Source: Gammaproteobacteria bacterium
Lineage (GTDB): Bacteria; Pseudomonadota; Gammaproteobacteria; UBA1113
Direction of reading: 5' to 3'
Assembly (NCBI GenBank): GCA_021773295.1
Contig: JAJFKI010000081.1
Coordinates: 116,708 to 180,707 of the forward strand
DNA length: 64,000 nucleotides
Part shown: positions 50,003 through 61,283 of the stretch, in pieces
Numbering within the stretch: position 1 is the stretch's first letter
Layout of the letters: every line of letters begins with the position of its first letter
The notes under the pieces: generated by a model
Seen by the model: the letters and a program-made list of their open reading frames with translations, nothing else
Databases searched by the model: none
Told to the model about the DNA's origin: nothing
Translations under genes and position numbers: made by a program

Positions 50003-50099
50003 GGACTAAATATAACTACTATATATAATATATTTAATAATATTTTATTATTAGATATCGACTTTCAAAAGCCCAATTGCCCTTTTCCACTCGCTGGTA

Positions 50100-50128
50100 T
50101 TGACTTTTATCCGTTACCTCCCTATCAT
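50100..50128 (+). promoter_or_regulatory. Sigma-70 promoter for rpmH-rnpA
   Basis: TTGACT (50100-50105), 17-bp spacer, TATCAT (50123-50128), about 38 bp before the rpmH start. Confidence 0.62.
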
Positions 50129-50166
50129 TCACGCCTCTTTGTAAAATATATGCACGGAATATAGAA

Positions 50167-50301
50167 ATGAAACGAACATTTCAACCAAGTAACATCAAAA
50201 GAAAACGTACACATGGCTTTAGAGCACGTATGAGTACTAAAAATGGTCGTAAAATATTAGCGCGTCGTCGTGCTAAAGGGCGCCATAACTTAACTGTTTA
50301 G
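50167..50301 (+). CDS. rpmH: 50S ribosomal protein L34
   Basis: 44 residues, [20 protein letters not shown]..., ending [10 protein letters not shown]. Highly basic and diagnostic for L34. First gene of the operon leading away from oriC. Confidence 0.98.
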   Translation: MKRTFQPSNIKRKRTHGFRARMSTKNGRKILARRRAKGRHNLTV

Positions 50302-50305
50302 TTGA

Positions 50306-50656
50306 GTGAAGTACAAGCTAAAGACTAAAGCTCAATTTGCACGGGTAATGACTGGGCGCGCTGTGCGTGTTTCTGGTCATTTTTTTTTGTTACTTGCAAA
50401 ATCTAATCAAGAAAACCATCCTCGGCTCGGGATTATTGTTGCCAAAAAAGCGTATCGCAAAGCGACTCAGCGTAATCGCGTTAAGCGTATTATTCGAGAA
50501 AGCTTTCGTCTTAAACAAATAGCGTTGCCCACAATTGATGTGGTAGTCTTGGCCCATAAAGGTAAAACCTTGCCCGAAAACGCCGTGTTATTTCAAGACT
50601 TGGAACACTTATGGAACGACTTAAACAAAAAATTCGCCAAGCTTTCATCGGCTTAA
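50306..50656 (+). CDS. rnpA: Ribonuclease P protein component
   Basis: Basic 116-residue protein subunit of RNase P. The signature [13 protein letters not shown] and [17 protein letters not shown] are present. GTG start 4 nt after rpmH. The 3' end overlaps yidD by 46 bp. Confidence 0.95.
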   Translation: MKYKLKTKAQFARVMTGRAVRVSGHFFLLLAKSNQENHPRLGIIVAKKAYRKATQRNRVKRIIRESFRLKQIALPTIDVVVLAHKGKTLPENAVLFQDLEHLWNDLNKKFAKLSSA

Positions 50657-50859
50657 TTTGGATTTATCAACACACGATTAGTCCACTGCTCGGGCCGCAT
50701 TGTCGTTATTCCCCAACGTGTTCTCACTATACGCAGATCGCTATTAAAAAATATGGTATAGTGCGGGGCTCGTGGCTGGGGGTGAAGCGCATTAGCCGCT
50801 GTCATCCGTGGCACCCCGGTGGGCTCGATCCCGTACCAGAACTAGAGTTAAACAAATAG
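50611..50859 (+). CDS. yidD: Membrane protein insertion efficiency factor YidD
   Basis: 82 residues with the invariant cysteines in [16 protein letters not shown] and [15 protein letters not shown], the YidD hallmark, and an N-terminal amphipathic membrane-binding helix. It sits in the conserved rnpA-yidD-yidC order. Confidence 0.95.
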   Translation: MERLKQKIRQAFIGLIWIYQHTISPLLGPHCRYSPTCSHYTQIAIKKYGIVRGSWLGVKRISRCHPWHPGGLDPVPELELNK

Positions 50860-50865
50860 GTAATT

Positions 50866-52557
50866 ATGGAACAGCGTAGATTAATACTTGTTATCGCATT
50901 AGCGATTATTGGCTTTTTCTTATTTCAAGCGTGGAATGAGGATCACTCAGCAGATCAAACGGCAGCTGCTGCAACACAATCAAGCCAGCAAACAACCACA
51001 ATGGGTTTTCCACAAGCGAAAGATAGTAAAACAATGGTTTCCGATAGACAAACCGTTGCCAGCCCTAACAAAGATTTAATCACGAGTGCGTCTGAAGAAC
51101 ATGTTATCAGAGTTAGAACTGATGTACTCAGAGTGAAAATAAATTTAAAGGGTGGCAGTTTAATTTATTCAAGCTTGCTTAAATTTCCTGAATCAATCAG
51201 TAAACCTAATAAGCCAGTTATCTTATTCAATGACACTGAAAAATATCGCTACTTGGCGCAAAGTGCTGTTATCCCCAACAATCAAAAACAATTAAAACAA
51301 TTACCATTATTTAGTACGACTCAAGCCAACTATAAATTAACAAGAAACCAAGACACACTAAAAGTGATTTTGACGCGTACAACTGAGCGTGGCGTTAAGC
51401 TATCTAAAGTGTTTACCTTTAATCGTGGGCAATATGATGTTGGTGTGACGTATATCATTGATAACCAATCAGGTAGTAATTTAAAAGCGAATTTATATAA
51501 TCAACTTATTCGTATGGATACGCCAATATCGGCGAAGAAAGGATTCCAAGTTTCTTCTTATTTTGGTAGCTCGATGTCTACACAAGATAAACCGTACAAA
51601 AAAGTTAGCTTTAAAGATATGCGCAAAGAAGACGTGGATATTACGACCCTTGGCGGTTGGATTGCGATGCAACAGCATTACTTTTTAAGCGCTTGGATTC
51701 CAATACAAGATGCTAATAATCAATTTTACACGAGAAAATTAAGTGATGACTTATTCACGATTGGTAGCATCAGTCCTGTGTTTAATGTGGCTGCGGGAGA
51801 GACTAAAACACTCAATAGTAAAATTTACATTGGGCCGGCGTCAGGCAGCGCGCTCAATAGTATTGCACCAAACTTAGGTTTAACCGTTGATTATGGGTTT
51901 CTCTGGTGGTTATCAGAGCCTATTTTCTGGGTGATGCAAAAAATTCATAACTTTGTTGGTAATTGGGGCGTTGCTATTATCTTAGTTACGTTTTTAATTA
52001 AATTGCTCTTTTATAAATTATCCGCCACAAGTTATCGTTCCATGGCAAACATGCGAAAACTACAACCAAAAATTGAAGCGGTTAAAGAACGCTACAGTGA
52101 CGACAAACAAAAACTCAGCCAAGCGACGATGGAATTATATCGCAAAGAAAAAGTAAACCCATTAGGGGGGTGCTTGCCGATGCTTGTTCAAATTCCATTT
52201 TTCATCGCTTTGTATTGGGTGTTAGTGGAAAGTGTTCAATTACGCCAAGCGCCATTTTTCTTTTGGATACAAGACTTATCAATCAAAGATCCCTATTATA
52301 TCTTGCCTTTAATCATGGGTGCTTCGATGTTCATCCAACAAAAACTAAACCCACCACCACCGGATCCCACACAAGCAAAAATCTTTATGCTATTACCGAT
52401 CGTGTTTACGGTTATATTCTTAAACTTTCCTGCAGGTTTAGTTTTGTATTGGATTACCAATAATACTTTATCCATCTTGCAGCAATGGTATGTGATGAAT
52501 AAACACGATAAACAATCAGCGCAAAAGTCTTATAAAAAGAAAACAGCAAAGACATAG
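50866..52557 (+). CDS. yidC: Membrane protein insertase YidC
   Basis: Insertase for inner-membrane proteins, acting alone or with SecYEG. N-terminal helix (RLILVIALAIIGFFLFQAW), a large periplasmic beta domain (about 60-340) and a C-terminal five-helix core with the substrate groove (NWGVAIILVTFLIKLLFY, MLVQIPFFIALYWVL, ALVLYW-type FPAGLVLYWITNN). 563 residues. 6 bp after yidD. Confidence 0.97.
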   Translation: MEQRRLILVIALAIIGFFLFQAWNEDHSADQTAAAATQSSQQTTTMGFPQAKDSKTMVSDRQTVASPNKDLITSASEEHVIRVRTDVLRVKINLKGGSLIYSSLLKFPESISKPNKPVILFNDTEKYRYLAQSAVIPNNQKQLKQLPLFSTTQANYKLTRNQDTLKVILTRTTERGVKLSKVFTFNRGQYDVGVTYIIDNQSGSNLKANLYNQLIRMDTPISAKKGFQVSSYFGSSMSTQDKPYKKVSFKDMRKEDVDITTLGGWIAMQQHYFLSAWIPIQDANNQFYTRKLSDDLFTIGSISPVFNVAAGETKTLNSKIYIGPASGSALNSIAPNLGLTVDYGFLWWLSEPIFWVMQKIHNFVGNWGVAIILVTFLIKLLFYKLSATSYRSMANMRKLQPKIEAVKERYSDDKQKLSQATMELYRKEKVNPLGGCLPMLVQIPFFIALYWVLVESVQLRQAPFFFWIQDLSIKDPYYILPLIMGASMFIQQKLNPPPPDPTQAKIFMLLPIVFTVIFLNFPAGLVLYWITNNTLSILQQWYVMNKHDKQSAQKSYKKKTAKT

Positions 52558-52560
52558 GCG

Positions 52561-52640
52561 AGGGATGGTGTCCCTGCGGTCATCCTCACGGCCAAAGTTG
52601 AAACCACCGAGCTTGACCCGGTGGCGAAGATCCAAAAAGC
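52561..52640. repeat. GC-rich hairpin repeats between yidC and mnmE
   Basis: AGGGA...TCCCT (52561-52575) and CCACCG...CGGTGG (52604-52609 / 52619-52624) form two small stems in a GC-rich island. Likely a dispersed intergenic repeat and possible terminator. The T-run expected of a strong terminator is absent. Confidence 0.45.
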
Positions 52641-52679
52641 CAAAGAGGAGCCCCTCGTGTTTTATGGAGCCAAGTTATC

Positions 52680-54062
52680 ATGAATGAAGAAACAGAACCT
52701 GGAAATACTATCGACACCATTGCCGCTCAGGCAACACCAGCTGGGCGCGGTGGGATTGGTGTCATTCGTCTTAGCGGGCCAAGCGCCTTAACAATCACTG
52801 AAAAAATTATTGAAGCAACACCTCAAGCACGAACCGCGGAATATCATAATTTTCTTGATTCTAATAAAGAAGTCATCGATATTGGCTTAGTGATTTACTT
52901 CCCTAATCCAAATTCTTTTACAGGAGAAGATGTGGTTGAGTTGCAAGGTCATGGTGGACCTGTGGTGATGGAGCGTTTATTACAATGTACTATCGATCAC
53001 GGCGCCCGTATTGCTAAACCTGGCGAGTTTAGTGAGCGTGCTTTTTTAAACGATAAAATTGACTTAACACAAGCAGAGGCGATTGCTGATTTAATTGATT
53101 CATCGTCCGAGCGTGCAGCACGTTGCGCCATTCGCTCTTTACAGGGTGATTTCTCAAAAAAAATTCACGAACTGGTTGAAGATATTATTCAATTAAGAAT
53201 GTATGTAGAAGCAGCGATTGATTTCCCTGAAGAGGAAATTGATTTCTTAGGTGATGACAAAGTCGCTAATGATTTAATAGAACTCATAGAAGATTTAGAT
53301 GACGTGCTAATAACGGTAAGGCAGGGTAGTTTATTACGCGAAGGGATGACGGTGGTCATTGCTGGAAAACCTAACGCGGGAAAATCCAGTTTACTAAATC
53401 GATTAAGCGGACGTGAGTCAGCAATCATTACCGAAATTCCAGGTACAACAAGAGATGTGCTCAAAGAACATATTTTAATTGAAGGTATTCCCTTACATAT
53501 TATTGACACGGCCGGTTTGCGTCATACTGATGATCCCGTTGAGTTGGAAGGTGTTAAGCGCGCCTGGCAACAAGTTGTTGATGCCGATCAAGTACTACTT
53601 GTTGTAGATGGTCGCGACACCGAAGAAGTCTGCCCTGAAAAATTATGGCCTGACTTTAATGAATTAGATTTAAGTGATAAACAAGTCACCGTGATTCGTA
53701 ATAAGGCGGACTTAACGGGCGAAGCTATTGGTATGCGATATGAAAAAGAACTCTGCGTCATCACTATGGCTATCAAACATAATCAAGGCATTGAGCATTT
53801 ACGCCAACACTTAAAAGAATGCGTTGGCGCCAAAACCAATTTGGAAGGAGGCTTCATTGCACGCTCTCGTCATTTGGACGCCTTAAAGCGCGCCAGAGAA
53901 TTTTTAGCATTAGGACAAGATCAATTAGCCTTAGCCAAAGCTGGCGAATTACTCGCAGAAGACTTACGCCAAGCCCAAAAAGCCCTCGATGAAATCACCG
54001 GTGAATTTACCACGGATGATTTATTAGGACGTATTTTCTCAAGTTTTTGCATAGGGAAGTAA
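52680..54062 (+). CDS. mnmE: tRNA modification GTPase MnmE
   Basis: With MnmG it installs the (carboxymethyl)aminomethyl group at U34 of several tRNAs. N-terminal folate-type domain; G domain with [18 protein letters not shown] and NKAD; C-terminal FCIGK ending with the conserved cysteine. 460 residues. mnmG follows 72 bp later. Confidence 0.97.
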   Translation: MNEETEPGNTIDTIAAQATPAGRGGIGVIRLSGPSALTITEKIIEATPQARTAEYHNFLDSNKEVIDIGLVIYFPNPNSFTGEDVVELQGHGGPVVMERLLQCTIDHGARIAKPGEFSERAFLNDKIDLTQAEAIADLIDSSSERAARCAIRSLQGDFSKKIHELVEDIIQLRMYVEAAIDFPEEEIDFLGDDKVANDLIELIEDLDDVLITVRQGSLLREGMTVVIAGKPNAGKSSLLNRLSGRESAIITEIPGTTRDVLKEHILIEGIPLHIIDTAGLRHTDDPVELEGVKRAWQQVVDADQVLLVVDGRDTEEVCPEKLWPDFNELDLSDKQVTVIRNKADLTGEAIGMRYEKELCVITMAIKHNQGIEHLRQHLKECVGAKTNLEGGFIARSRHLDALKRAREFLALGQDQLALAKAGELLAEDLRQAQKALDEITGEFTTDDLLGRIFSSFCIGK

Positions 54063-54098
54063 AAACACCTCCAGACGGCTACTTCTCAGTAAAAACCT

Positions 54099-54107
54099 GC
54101 TATAATC
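54099..54107 (+). promoter_or_regulatory. Extended -10 element before mnmG
   Basis: TGC-TATAAT (TATAAT at 54102-54107) lies about 28 bp before mnmG. A good -35 was not found, as is common for extended -10 promoters. Confidence 0.5.
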
Positions 54108-54134
54108 AGCCAAATTTTAAACAAACCTGGTGAA

Positions 54135-56027
54135 ATGATGGATTTAAATAAAATCTATGATGTGATTATTGTGGGTGGCGGCCATGCAGGCACTGAAGCC
54201 GCCTTGGCTGCAGCGCGTGTGGGCGCGGATACACTGTTATTGACCCATAATATCGAAACAATTGGCCAAATGTCTTGCAACCCCGCCATTGGTGGTATTG
54301 GCAAAGGCCATTTAGTTAAAGAAATCGACGCCTTAGGTGGCGCCATGGCTCGCGCCGCTGATCAGGCCGCTATTCATATTCGCACCTTAAACAGCAGTAA
54401 AGGACCAGCCGTCAGGGCGACCCGGGCCCAAGCCGATAGGCAACTTTATAAACAGGCCATCCGCCATTGCGTGGAAAACCAAGCCAATTTGACGCTATTC
54501 CAACAAGGTGTGGATGATTTAATCGTCGAAAATGACCAAGTCGTTGGTGTGATGACGCAAATGGGCTTGAAAGTCAGAGCAAAAGCCGTAGTATTAACCG
54601 TTGGCACCTTTTTGGGTGGTAACATTCATATCGGCAATAGCCAATATCAAGGCGGCAGGGCGGGCTGTCCACCGGCGAATGCCTTGGCTAAACGATTAAG
54701 AGCGTTACCCTTTCTGGTGGACCGATTAAAAACGGGCACACCGCCGAGGATTGATGGCCGCACCATCGATTACAGTCAATTAGATGTACAACCTGGCGAC
54801 ACGCCGCGCCCGGTCTTTTCATTTATGAGCCAGGCGGATTGTCATCCTCAACAAGTGCATTGTCATATCACTCACACTACCCCCAAAACCCATGACATCA
54901 TTAGGCGTAATTTACACTTATCAGCCATGTATGCTGGCACGATTGAAGGTGTTGGCCCAAGGTATTGCCCCTCTATTGAAGATAAGATCGTGCGTTTTGC
55001 TGACAAAAGCTCGCATCAAATTTTCATCGAGCCAGAAGGTTTAAATACTCACGAAGTTTATCCGAATGGCATTTCCACCAGCTTACCCTATGACGTGCAA
55101 TTACAATACGTGCGCGCCATCAAAGGTTTTGCTGATGCCCATATCACGCGCCCAGGCTATGCCATTGAATATGACTTTTTCGATCCCAGAGATTTAAAAG
55201 CATCCCTTGAAACAAACCATTTAGCCGGCCTTTTCTTCGCCGGGCAAATTAATGGTACGACGGGGTATGAAGAAGCGGGTGCCCAAGGTTTAATTGCCGG
55301 CTTAAATGCAGCAAACTTAGTGCTAAACCGCCCTGCTTGGTCACCAAGGCGGGATGAAGCCTACATAGGGGTGTTAATTGATGACTTGACTACTCTGGGT
55401 ACCCAAGAGCCCTACCGCATGTTTACATCGCGTGCCGAGTATCGTTTAGTGCTGCGCGAAGACAATGCCGATATTCGTTTAACGGCGAAAGGCCGAGAAC
55501 TTGGTCTGGTTGGTGATGAACAATGGCAAGCCTTTAGCCGCAAACAACAGATCATCAATGAAGAACAACAACGCTTAGCGAAGCTAGTTGTGCAGCCGGA
55601 CAGTTCAGCTGGTATGCAATTGGCCAAGCAATTAGGTCAAGCCTTATCGCGCGACTTTAAAGCCCTGGACTTACTAACGCGCCCAGAATTAAATTATCAA
55701 GCCTTAATGCAATTGCCAAGCATTGGCCCCGGCGTTGATGACGCCAAAGCCGCAGAACAAGTGGAGATTCAAGCCAAGTATGCAGGCTACATCGAACGCC
55801 AATTGGATGAAATCGCCAAACTAAGACGTAATGAAGCCCTGCAAATCCCTAACAGTTTGGATTATCAACACATCAAAGGCTTATCCTGTGAAGTTAAAGA
55901 AAAGCTCGCCAATGTCAAACCCGAAACCATCGGCAAGGCTTCTCGCATTCCGGGGGTGACGCCGGCGGCCGTGTCATTATTGCTGGTGCATTTGAAAAAG
56001 CGTGGTTGGTATGACAAAAGTGCTTGA
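54135..56027 (+). CDS. mnmG: tRNA U34 modification FAD enzyme MnmG
   Basis: FAD protein and partner of MnmE. FAD motif [15 protein letters not shown], the [16 protein letters not shown] and GTFLGG blocks, [10 protein letters not shown] near the middle, and the C-terminal [17 protein letters not shown] are all typical. 630 residues. ATG 54135 or 54138 could be used. rsmG begins inside its 3' end. Confidence 0.98.
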   Translation: MMDLNKIYDVIIVGGGHAGTEAALAAARVGADTLLLTHNIETIGQMSCNPAIGGIGKGHLVKEIDALGGAMARAADQAAIHIRTLNSSKGPAVRATRAQADRQLYKQAIRHCVENQANLTLFQQGVDDLIVENDQVVGVMTQMGLKVRAKAVVLTVGTFLGGNIHIGNSQYQGGRAGCPPANALAKRLRALPFLVDRLKTGTPPRIDGRTIDYSQLDVQPGDTPRPVFSFMSQADCHPQQVHCHITHTTPKTHDIIRRNLHLSAMYAGTIEGVGPRYCPSIEDKIVRFADKSSHQIFIEPEGLNTHEVYPNGISTSLPYDVQLQYVRAIKGFADAHITRPGYAIEYDFFDPRDLKASLETNHLAGLFFAGQINGTTGYEEAGAQGLIAGLNAANLVLNRPAWSPRRDEAYIGVLIDDLTTLGTQEPYRMFTSRAEYRLVLREDNADIRLTAKGRELGLVGDEQWQAFSRKQQIINEEQQRLAKLVVQPDSSAGMQLAKQLGQALSRDFKALDLLTRPELNYQALMQLPSIGPGVDDAKAAEQVEIQAKYAGYIERQLDEIAKLRRNEALQIPNSLDYQHIKGLSCEVKEKLANVKPETIGKASRIPGVTPAAVSLLLVHLKKRGWYDKSA

Positions 56028-56670
56028 GGCTGAATTGCTTGACGTTTTACAACGTGGCTTAGACAGCTTACCTATCACTCTATCGCCAGCGCAACAGCAA
56101 GCTTTACTTGAGTATTTGTACTTGTTACAAAAATGGAACCGAGTTTATAATTTAACCGCAGTCCGCGATTTGCGCGACATGGTCGTGAAGCATTTATTGG
56201 ATAGTTTAGCCATTGCACCACTTATCAAGGGCAAACGTATCTTGGATATTGGCACTGGCGCCGGCTTACCGGGGATCCCATTAGCCATTTGTTACTCAGA
56301 CAAACACTTCGATTTATTAGACAGCAATGGCAAACGAATTACCTTTCTTAAACACGTGGCGACGGAATTATCCTTAAAAAATGTCGAAACTCAATATTCT
56401 CGCATCGAAGCTTACCAATTCTCCGGGCGATACGATACAATCCTGGCAAGAGCTTTTGGCACGTTGGCCGCAATATGGCACAATGGCGCTCAGCTGTTAC
56501 TGGAAAATGGCCAAGTGCTGGCGATGAAAGGGATATACCCAGAGGAAGAAGTCGCCGCCTTACCCAAGGATGTTGCTGTGAGTCATCAATCCTTAACGGT
56601 GCCATTGCTAGACTCGAATCGACATGTTGTCGTTATGCGCTCACAACACAAGGGGAATAACTGTGGGTAA
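56011..56670 (+). CDS. rsmG: 16S rRNA m7G527 methyltransferase RsmG
   Basis: SAM-dependent methyltransferase of 16S rRNA G527. SAM motif [29 protein letters not shown] and [10 protein letters not shown] are family blocks. 219 residues from ATG 56011, which overlaps mnmG by 17 bp. The stop overlaps the parA start region by 8 bp. Confidence 0.95.
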   Translation: MTKVLEAELLDVLQRGLDSLPITLSPAQQQALLEYLYLLQKWNRVYNLTAVRDLRDMVVKHLLDSLAIAPLIKGKRILDIGTGAGLPGIPLAICYSDKHFDLLDSNGKRITFLKHVATELSLKNVETQYSRIEAYQFSGRYDTILARAFGTLAAIWHNGAQLLLENGQVLAMKGIYPEEEVAALPKDVAVSHQSLTVPLLDSNRHVVVMRSQHKGNNCG

Positions 56671-57475
56671 AATAATCGCATTAGCTAATCAAAAAGGGGG
56701 CGTTGGTAAAACCACGTCTTGCGTCAACTTAGCAGCCTCCGTGGCTGCTGCCAAAAAGCAGGTGTTGTTGGTGGATTTGGATCCACAAGGTAATGCCACC
56801 ATGGGCAGTGGTTGCAATAAACAAGACATTGAAACTTCTGTCACCGAAGTGTTACTAGACAATGCCGATATCAACAAAGCTATTATCAAACCTGAACACA
56901 CGGGTTATCGTTTATTGCCTGCTAACAATATGCTGACCACGGCAGAAATTAATTTAGTGAAATTAACCGAGCGGGAGTTTCGTTTAAAAAACGCCTTAGC
57001 CAAGGTTGCCAGTCAGTTTGATTTTATTTTCATTGACTGCCCACCGGCCTTAAACATGTTAACTATTAACGGATTAGTGGCCGCAAAGGGTGTCATCGTG
57101 CCGATGCAATGTGAATATTATGCGCTAGAAGGTTTGTCGGATTTATTAAACACCATCGATCAGTTGCGCCAAAGCGTCAATCCAAGCTTAAGCATCGAAG
57201 GTGTGTTACGCACGATGTATGACAGTCGTAATCGCTTATCTTCAGATGTGTCCGATCAATTACATCAATATTTTGGCGATAAACTTTATAGTACGGTGAT
57301 CCCAAGAAACGTGCGTTTAGCAGAAGCGCCTAGCTTTGGACAACCAGCCTTAGTGTATGATCGCAAATCAGCAGGCGCGCAAGCTTATTTAATGCTAGCC
57401 GGTGAATTATTACGTAAAAACAACACCGAAACTAGAACTGTTAGGGAAGAAATTCAATTAGAAAGGGTGGAGTAA
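56663..57475 (+). CDS. parA: Chromosome partitioning ATPase ParA
   Basis: Deviant Walker A NQKGGVGKTT at residues about 8-17, VLLVDLDPQGNAT and FIFIDCPPALN. The GTG at 56663 is preferred: AGGGG lies 7 nt upstream and IIALANQKGG then sits at the N-terminus as in chromosomal ParA/Soj. 270 residues. Partner of ParB and the parS sites in recF. Confidence 0.96.
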   Translation: MGKIIALANQKGGVGKTTSCVNLAASVAAAKKQVLLVDLDPQGNATMGSGCNKQDIETSVTEVLLDNADINKAIIKPEHTGYRLLPANNMLTTAEINLVKLTEREFRLKNALAKVASQFDFIFIDCPPALNMLTINGLVAAKGVIVPMQCEYYALEGLSDLLNTIDQLRQSVNPSLSIEGVLRTMYDSRNRLSSDVSDQLHQYFGDKLYSTVIPRNVRLAEAPSFGQPALVYDRKSAGAQAYLMLAGELLRKNNTETRTVREEIQLERVE

Positions 57476-57487
57476 ACAGGATTTATC

Positions 57488-58369
57488 ATGGCAAAGAAAC
57501 GCGGATTAGGTAGAAATTTAGGTGATTTATTAAGTACAGACATTTCCTCCATGGTGAGTGAAACGGTCGAAGCCACTAGTGTAATGCCCACACAGAGTCA
57601 ATTAGCCATATTGCCCGTGGATGTGATTCAACGCGGTAAATATCAACCGCGAAAAGACATGGATGTAGCTGCGCTAGAAGAGTTAGCCTTATCCATAAAA
57701 GCACAAGGTGTATTGCAACCCATCGTCGTGCGTAACATTGCGCCCGATCGTTATGAAATCATTGCTGGTGAACGTCGTTGGCGTGCCACCCAAATCGCCG
57801 AGCTTGATACTATCCCTGCCGTTATTAAGAATGTGTCTGATGAAACCACCATGGCCTTGGCGCTGATTGAAAATATTCAGCGAGAAAACTTAAACCCCAT
57901 TGAAGAAGCCACCGCCATCCAACGTTTAATTGACGATTTAGATATGACACATCAAGAAGTGGCAACCGCACTCGGCAAATCCCGAGCAAGCGTGACTAAC
58001 TTATTACGCTTAATGAGTTTAAACCCAGAAGTTAGAACCTTACTCGAACGTAGTGATTTAGAACTAGGCCACGCTAAAGTGTTATTAGCACTAGACGGCC
58101 CCCAACAAACCCAAGCCGCTCGCACGGTTGTTGCCAAAGGCTTATCCGTTCGCGAAACTGAACGCTTAGTCAAAGATATCCAGTCTCCAGTTAGCAAATT
58201 AAACTTACAAAAAAGTATTGACCCAGACGTTCGCCTACTCCAGGATAACTTATCAGAAAAACTGGGCGCTAAAGTTGTGGTAGAACACAGTAATAAGGGT
58301 AAAGGAAAACTTGTTGTCCACTACAACAATTTAGACGAATTAGACGGGATTTTAGAACACATAAAATAG
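57488..58369 (+). CDS. parB: Chromosome partitioning protein ParB
   Basis: CTP-binding clamp protein that loads on parS. The N-terminal box [21 protein letters not shown] and the helix-turn-helix [19 protein letters not shown] are intact, as is the C-terminal dimer domain. 293 residues, 12 bp after parA. Its recognition sites are the palindromes in recF. Confidence 0.96.
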   Translation: MAKKRGLGRNLGDLLSTDISSMVSETVEATSVMPTQSQLAILPVDVIQRGKYQPRKDMDVAALEELALSIKAQGVLQPIVVRNIAPDRYEIIAGERRWRATQIAELDTIPAVIKNVSDETTMALALIENIQRENLNPIEEATAIQRLIDDLDMTHQEVATALGKSRASVTNLLRLMSLNPEVRTLLERSDLELGHAKVLLALDGPQQTQAARTVVAKGLSVRETERLVKDIQSPVSKLNLQKSIDPDVRLLQDNLSEKLGAKVVVEHSNKGKGKLVVHYNNLDELDGILEHIK

Positions 58370-58373
58370 CGAT

Positions 58374-59825
58374 ATGGAAATCATGAAAAACAAACCAACA
58401 TTAACAACCAGCGCAGGTAATCCAATTGGTGATAACCAAAACTCACTAACGGCAGGTCCACAAGGCCCTGTGTTATTACAAGATGTACATCTCATCGAAA
58501 AACTTGCACATCAAAATCGAGAGCGCATTCCAGAGCGAGTGGTTCATGCAAAAGGCTGGGGAGCTTATGGTACCTTTACTGTTGCTAATGACATTTCCAA
58601 ATACACCAAAGCTAAAGTATTACAACCCGGTGCTAGCTGCGATCTGATCGTACGTTTTTCAACAGTGGCTGGCGAGTTAGGTGCAGCGGATGCTGAAAGA
58701 GATGTTAGAGGTTTTGCTATTAAGTTTTATACTGAAGAAGGCAATTGGGACTTGGTGGGCAATAACACGCCTGTGTTTTTTATACGAGATCCTTTAAAAT
58801 TTCCAGACTTTATTCACACGCAAAAACGCCATCCAAAAACAAATTTAAGAAGCCCTGCCGCCATGTGGGATTTTTGGTCTTTAAGCCCGGAAAGCTTACA
58901 TCAAATTACTATCTTGATGAGTGATCGCGGGATTCCGCAAGCCCCTATGTTTATGAATGGTTACGGTTCGCATACCTTTAGTTTAATTAATGCTGACAAC
59001 GAACGGGTTTGGGTAAAGTTTCATTTTAAAACTCAACAGGGACATAAGTTTTATACGAACGCTGAAAGTGAAGACGTCATCGGTAAAAGTCGTGAAAGTT
59101 ATCAAGAAGCGTTATTTGGTACGATAGAGCAAGGTGACTTTCCCAAATGGGATATGAAAATTCAAGTCATGACCGAGTCGCAAGCGCAGCAATCATCTTA
59201 TAACCCGTTTGATTTAACCAAAGTCTGGCCCCATGCGGGTTTTCCTTTAATTGACGTGGGGGTGATGGAACTCAATCGCAACCCAGATAATTACTTCGCT
59301 GAAATTGAAAACTTAGCCTTATCCCCTTCAAACATCGTCCCCGGCATCAGTTTTTCTCCCGATAAAATGTTACAAGCAAGGATTTTTTCTTACGCTGATG
59401 CCCATCGGTATCGCTTAGGCACACATTACGAGTCACTCCCGGTTAACAAACCAAAATGCCCCGTGCATCATTATCACCGAGACGGTGCTATGAGAAGCTT
59501 TGGCGAAATCACTGGTAATGATGACGCTTACTATGAGCCCAACAGTGTCAATGGCGCAGCGGAAGACACCTCCTACCGGGAACCACCGTTAAAATTAGAT
59601 GGCGACGCTGATAGATACAATCACCGCGAAGGCAATGATGACTACACACAAGCAGGCAATTTATTCCGCCTCTTTGATGACGAACAAAAGCAGCGTTTGT
59701 TTAATAACATCGCCGCAGCCATGCAAGGCGTACCTCAAGACATCATCGAAAGACAATTAACCCACTTCGAAAAAGCGGATCCTGCCTATGCGGAAGGGAT
59801 CAGAAAAGCGCTTACAAAGAGTTAG
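58374..59825 (+). CDS. katA: Catalase (small-subunit haem type)
   Basis: Decomposes hydrogen peroxide. Catalytic His in [13 protein letters not shown], conserved Asn in the FFIRDP region, and the haem-ligand Tyr in [14 protein letters not shown]. 483 residues, the clade 3 small-subunit size. No signal peptide, so cytoplasmic. ATG 58374 or 58383 may be used. It follows parB directly, where many relatives have the atp operon, so it is probably an insertion or rearrangement. Likely protects against host oxidative killing. Confidence 0.95.
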   Translation: MEIMKNKPTLTTSAGNPIGDNQNSLTAGPQGPVLLQDVHLIEKLAHQNRERIPERVVHAKGWGAYGTFTVANDISKYTKAKVLQPGASCDLIVRFSTVAGELGAADAERDVRGFAIKFYTEEGNWDLVGNNTPVFFIRDPLKFPDFIHTQKRHPKTNLRSPAAMWDFWSLSPESLHQITILMSDRGIPQAPMFMNGYGSHTFSLINADNERVWVKFHFKTQQGHKFYTNAESEDVIGKSRESYQEALFGTIEQGDFPKWDMKIQVMTESQAQQSSYNPFDLTKVWPHAGFPLIDVGVMELNRNPDNYFAEIENLALSPSNIVPGISFSPDKMLQARIFSYADAHRYRLGTHYESLPVNKPKCPVHHYHRDGAMRSFGEITGNDDAYYEPNSVNGAAEDTSYREPPLKLDGDADRYNHREGNDDYTQAGNLFRLFDDEQKQRLFNNIAAAMQGVPQDIIERQLTHFEKADPAYAEGIRKALTKS

Positions 59826-59894
59826 CAAGTTTCAGAACTGTTTCTACATCAACATAGAGCTGTACCACCACAGATGAAAAAGCGAGCTCTCCAG

Positions 59895-59936
59895 TTCCTT
59901 CCCCCCTTGCGGGGGAAGGCTAGGATGGGGGGTATT
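59895..59936. repeat. Short GC-rich dispersed repeat, copy 2
   Basis: TTCCTTCCCCCCTTGCGGGG and following AAGG...GGGGGG form a hairpin. Same family as 4181-4220, opposite orientation, again just after a 3' end (katA). Confidence 0.6.
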
Positions 59937-60019
59937 TAAATAAAGTGAAGTACTTCACTTAACTGTTTGAATAGGCTAATGGTAGGTTTTAGTGCCTGAA
60001 TTAACGCGATTACCACTTG

Positions 60020-61030
60020 CTAGTAAATAGAGGGGACAAGTGATGAGAGCTCACTTTCTTTCATACCCAAGCAATTAGTTGCGACGTTCGGTGAAACGGG
60101 TACAAAATTAAATAGTGCTTCAGGCAAGAAATCATAATCAATTTTTTCTTTAGCAATGACCAGCAAACAAAAATTAATAAGCGGTGGAACAATGACGTTT
60201 CTTGCATCTTTATCACTTTTTGTTTTGCAATAATTTTTCTGATCATTAAACGGCGTTATAAACGTATTTAACGTTGTTTGTAATGGCTGTGGTAGGCACT
60301 CTACGCCGGTAGCACCTTTCAAACTTAACAATGTGCACATTGTGACAAAGCTTGCTTTATCATGTTTTGGTCCATAACAGCCGGTAAGCTGTTCTAATAC
60401 GTTGTTATCATACTTATCAGTAATATTGGGATTAATTTGGGGGTGAGCGAGCAGCATACAGAAATTTTCAAGATTGTACATCACGGCAGCCTGATGAAGC
60501 GCTGTACTGTCATCGGTCGTCGCAGCTTTTATGTTGGGATCCGCGCCGAATAACATGAGTTTATGAATCAGTTCAGGGTTATTTTCATCATCAGCAACAC
60601 GAAATAAAGCACAATAGTAATCAACGTATTTATTAGCACCAAGCTGTAAAAGTAAATCAAACAGTTCACTATCATTATTGTGCGCAGCAATAGCGATGAG
60701 GGTTTGCTCACCACACACTTGATTTAGATCAACGGAGACACCCGAGTCCTTAGCTAGCTGTATTAGAAGGCGGAAACATGTAATATTTTTACGACATGCG
60801 GCGCTAAAGAGTAGACTTTGATAATTAGTATGATCGTTGATAATAAGGCATTTACCTTCACGCTCAGCACCTTGTTTTATTTCAAGTAAATATTCTTCGG
60901 GTTTTGTTCTCTCCTGGCCTACAATGCGCATGCCATAAAAGAGGGAATCTAAGTATTTGTGTGCCTCATCAGTCAAGCAAACCTTATTCTCATCAACGCT
61001 TTTGAAGGACTCCTGGGGAGCGTTAGCCAT
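60020..61030 (-). CDS. Ankyrin-repeat protein, effector candidate
   Basis: 336 residues with several ankyrin-type repeats between about 75 and 215: QSLLFSAACRKNITCFRLLI, QTLIAIAAHNNDSELFDLLL.LGA, ELIHKLMLFGADPNIKA and STALHQAAVMYNLENFCMLL. No signal peptide or membrane segment. Ankyrin proteins are a major class of type IV-secreted effectors in Coxiella and Legionella; secretion is inferred. It stands alone between katA and the IS3 remnant. Confidence 0.82.
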   Translation of the reverse strand: MANAPQESFKSVDENKVCLTDEAHKYLDSLFYGMRIVGQERTKPEEYLLEIKQGAEREGKCLIINDHTNYQSLLFSAACRKNITCFRLLIQLAKDSGVSVDLNQVCGEQTLIAIAAHNNDSELFDLLLQLGANKYVDYYCALFRVADDENNPELIHKLMLFGADPNIKAATTDDSTALHQAAVMYNLENFCMLLAHPQINPNITDKYDNNVLEQLTGCYGPKHDKASFVTMCTLLSLKGATGVECLPQPLQTTLNTFITPFNDQKNYCKTKSDKDARNVIVPPLINFCLLVIAKEKIDYDFLPEALFNFVPVSPNVATNCLGMKESELSSLVPSIY

Positions 61031-61283
61031 AATAAATACCTCTATACCATTCAGTTATCTCAACACCTTAGCCAGTGCGGCCAAAGCTACATTTGTTAAA
61101 ATGATGGTACATTGTATCAGACACCTTAGGTTTGTCAATTAATTATACAGTTTTTGTGGTTTTCCTTGATGTATTCAAATATTTTAACCCCTCATTTTCT
61201 TCAAATGTGCACATTTCTAGGTTCAAGTAGATCATGCTCCATAATCCAAGCCTAAATTATCATTTATTGAGAATTTGGTGTGA
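61031..61283. other. Intergenic region upstream of the ankyrin gene
   Basis: About 250 bp of AT-rich DNA with no supportable gene. It holds the ankyrin-gene leader and ends at the orphan direct repeats. Confidence 0.4.

Larger units (their letters stand above)
49249..50099. other. Probable replication origin (oriC) region
   Basis: An 850-bp gene-free, AT-rich stretch between dnaA and rpmH, the standard position in gammaproteobacteria. It contains DnaA boxes at 49550-49558 and 49994-50002, further variants at 49451-49459 and 49886-49894, and two AT-rich tracts (about 49570-49620 and 49960-50055). Two diverged copies of the same module appear about 440 bp apart, each with ACCCCGATCA, then GGGGGTG(RT)GAGTTATYCAA, then TAGACTTAT and an AT-rich end. 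Confidence 0.82.
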
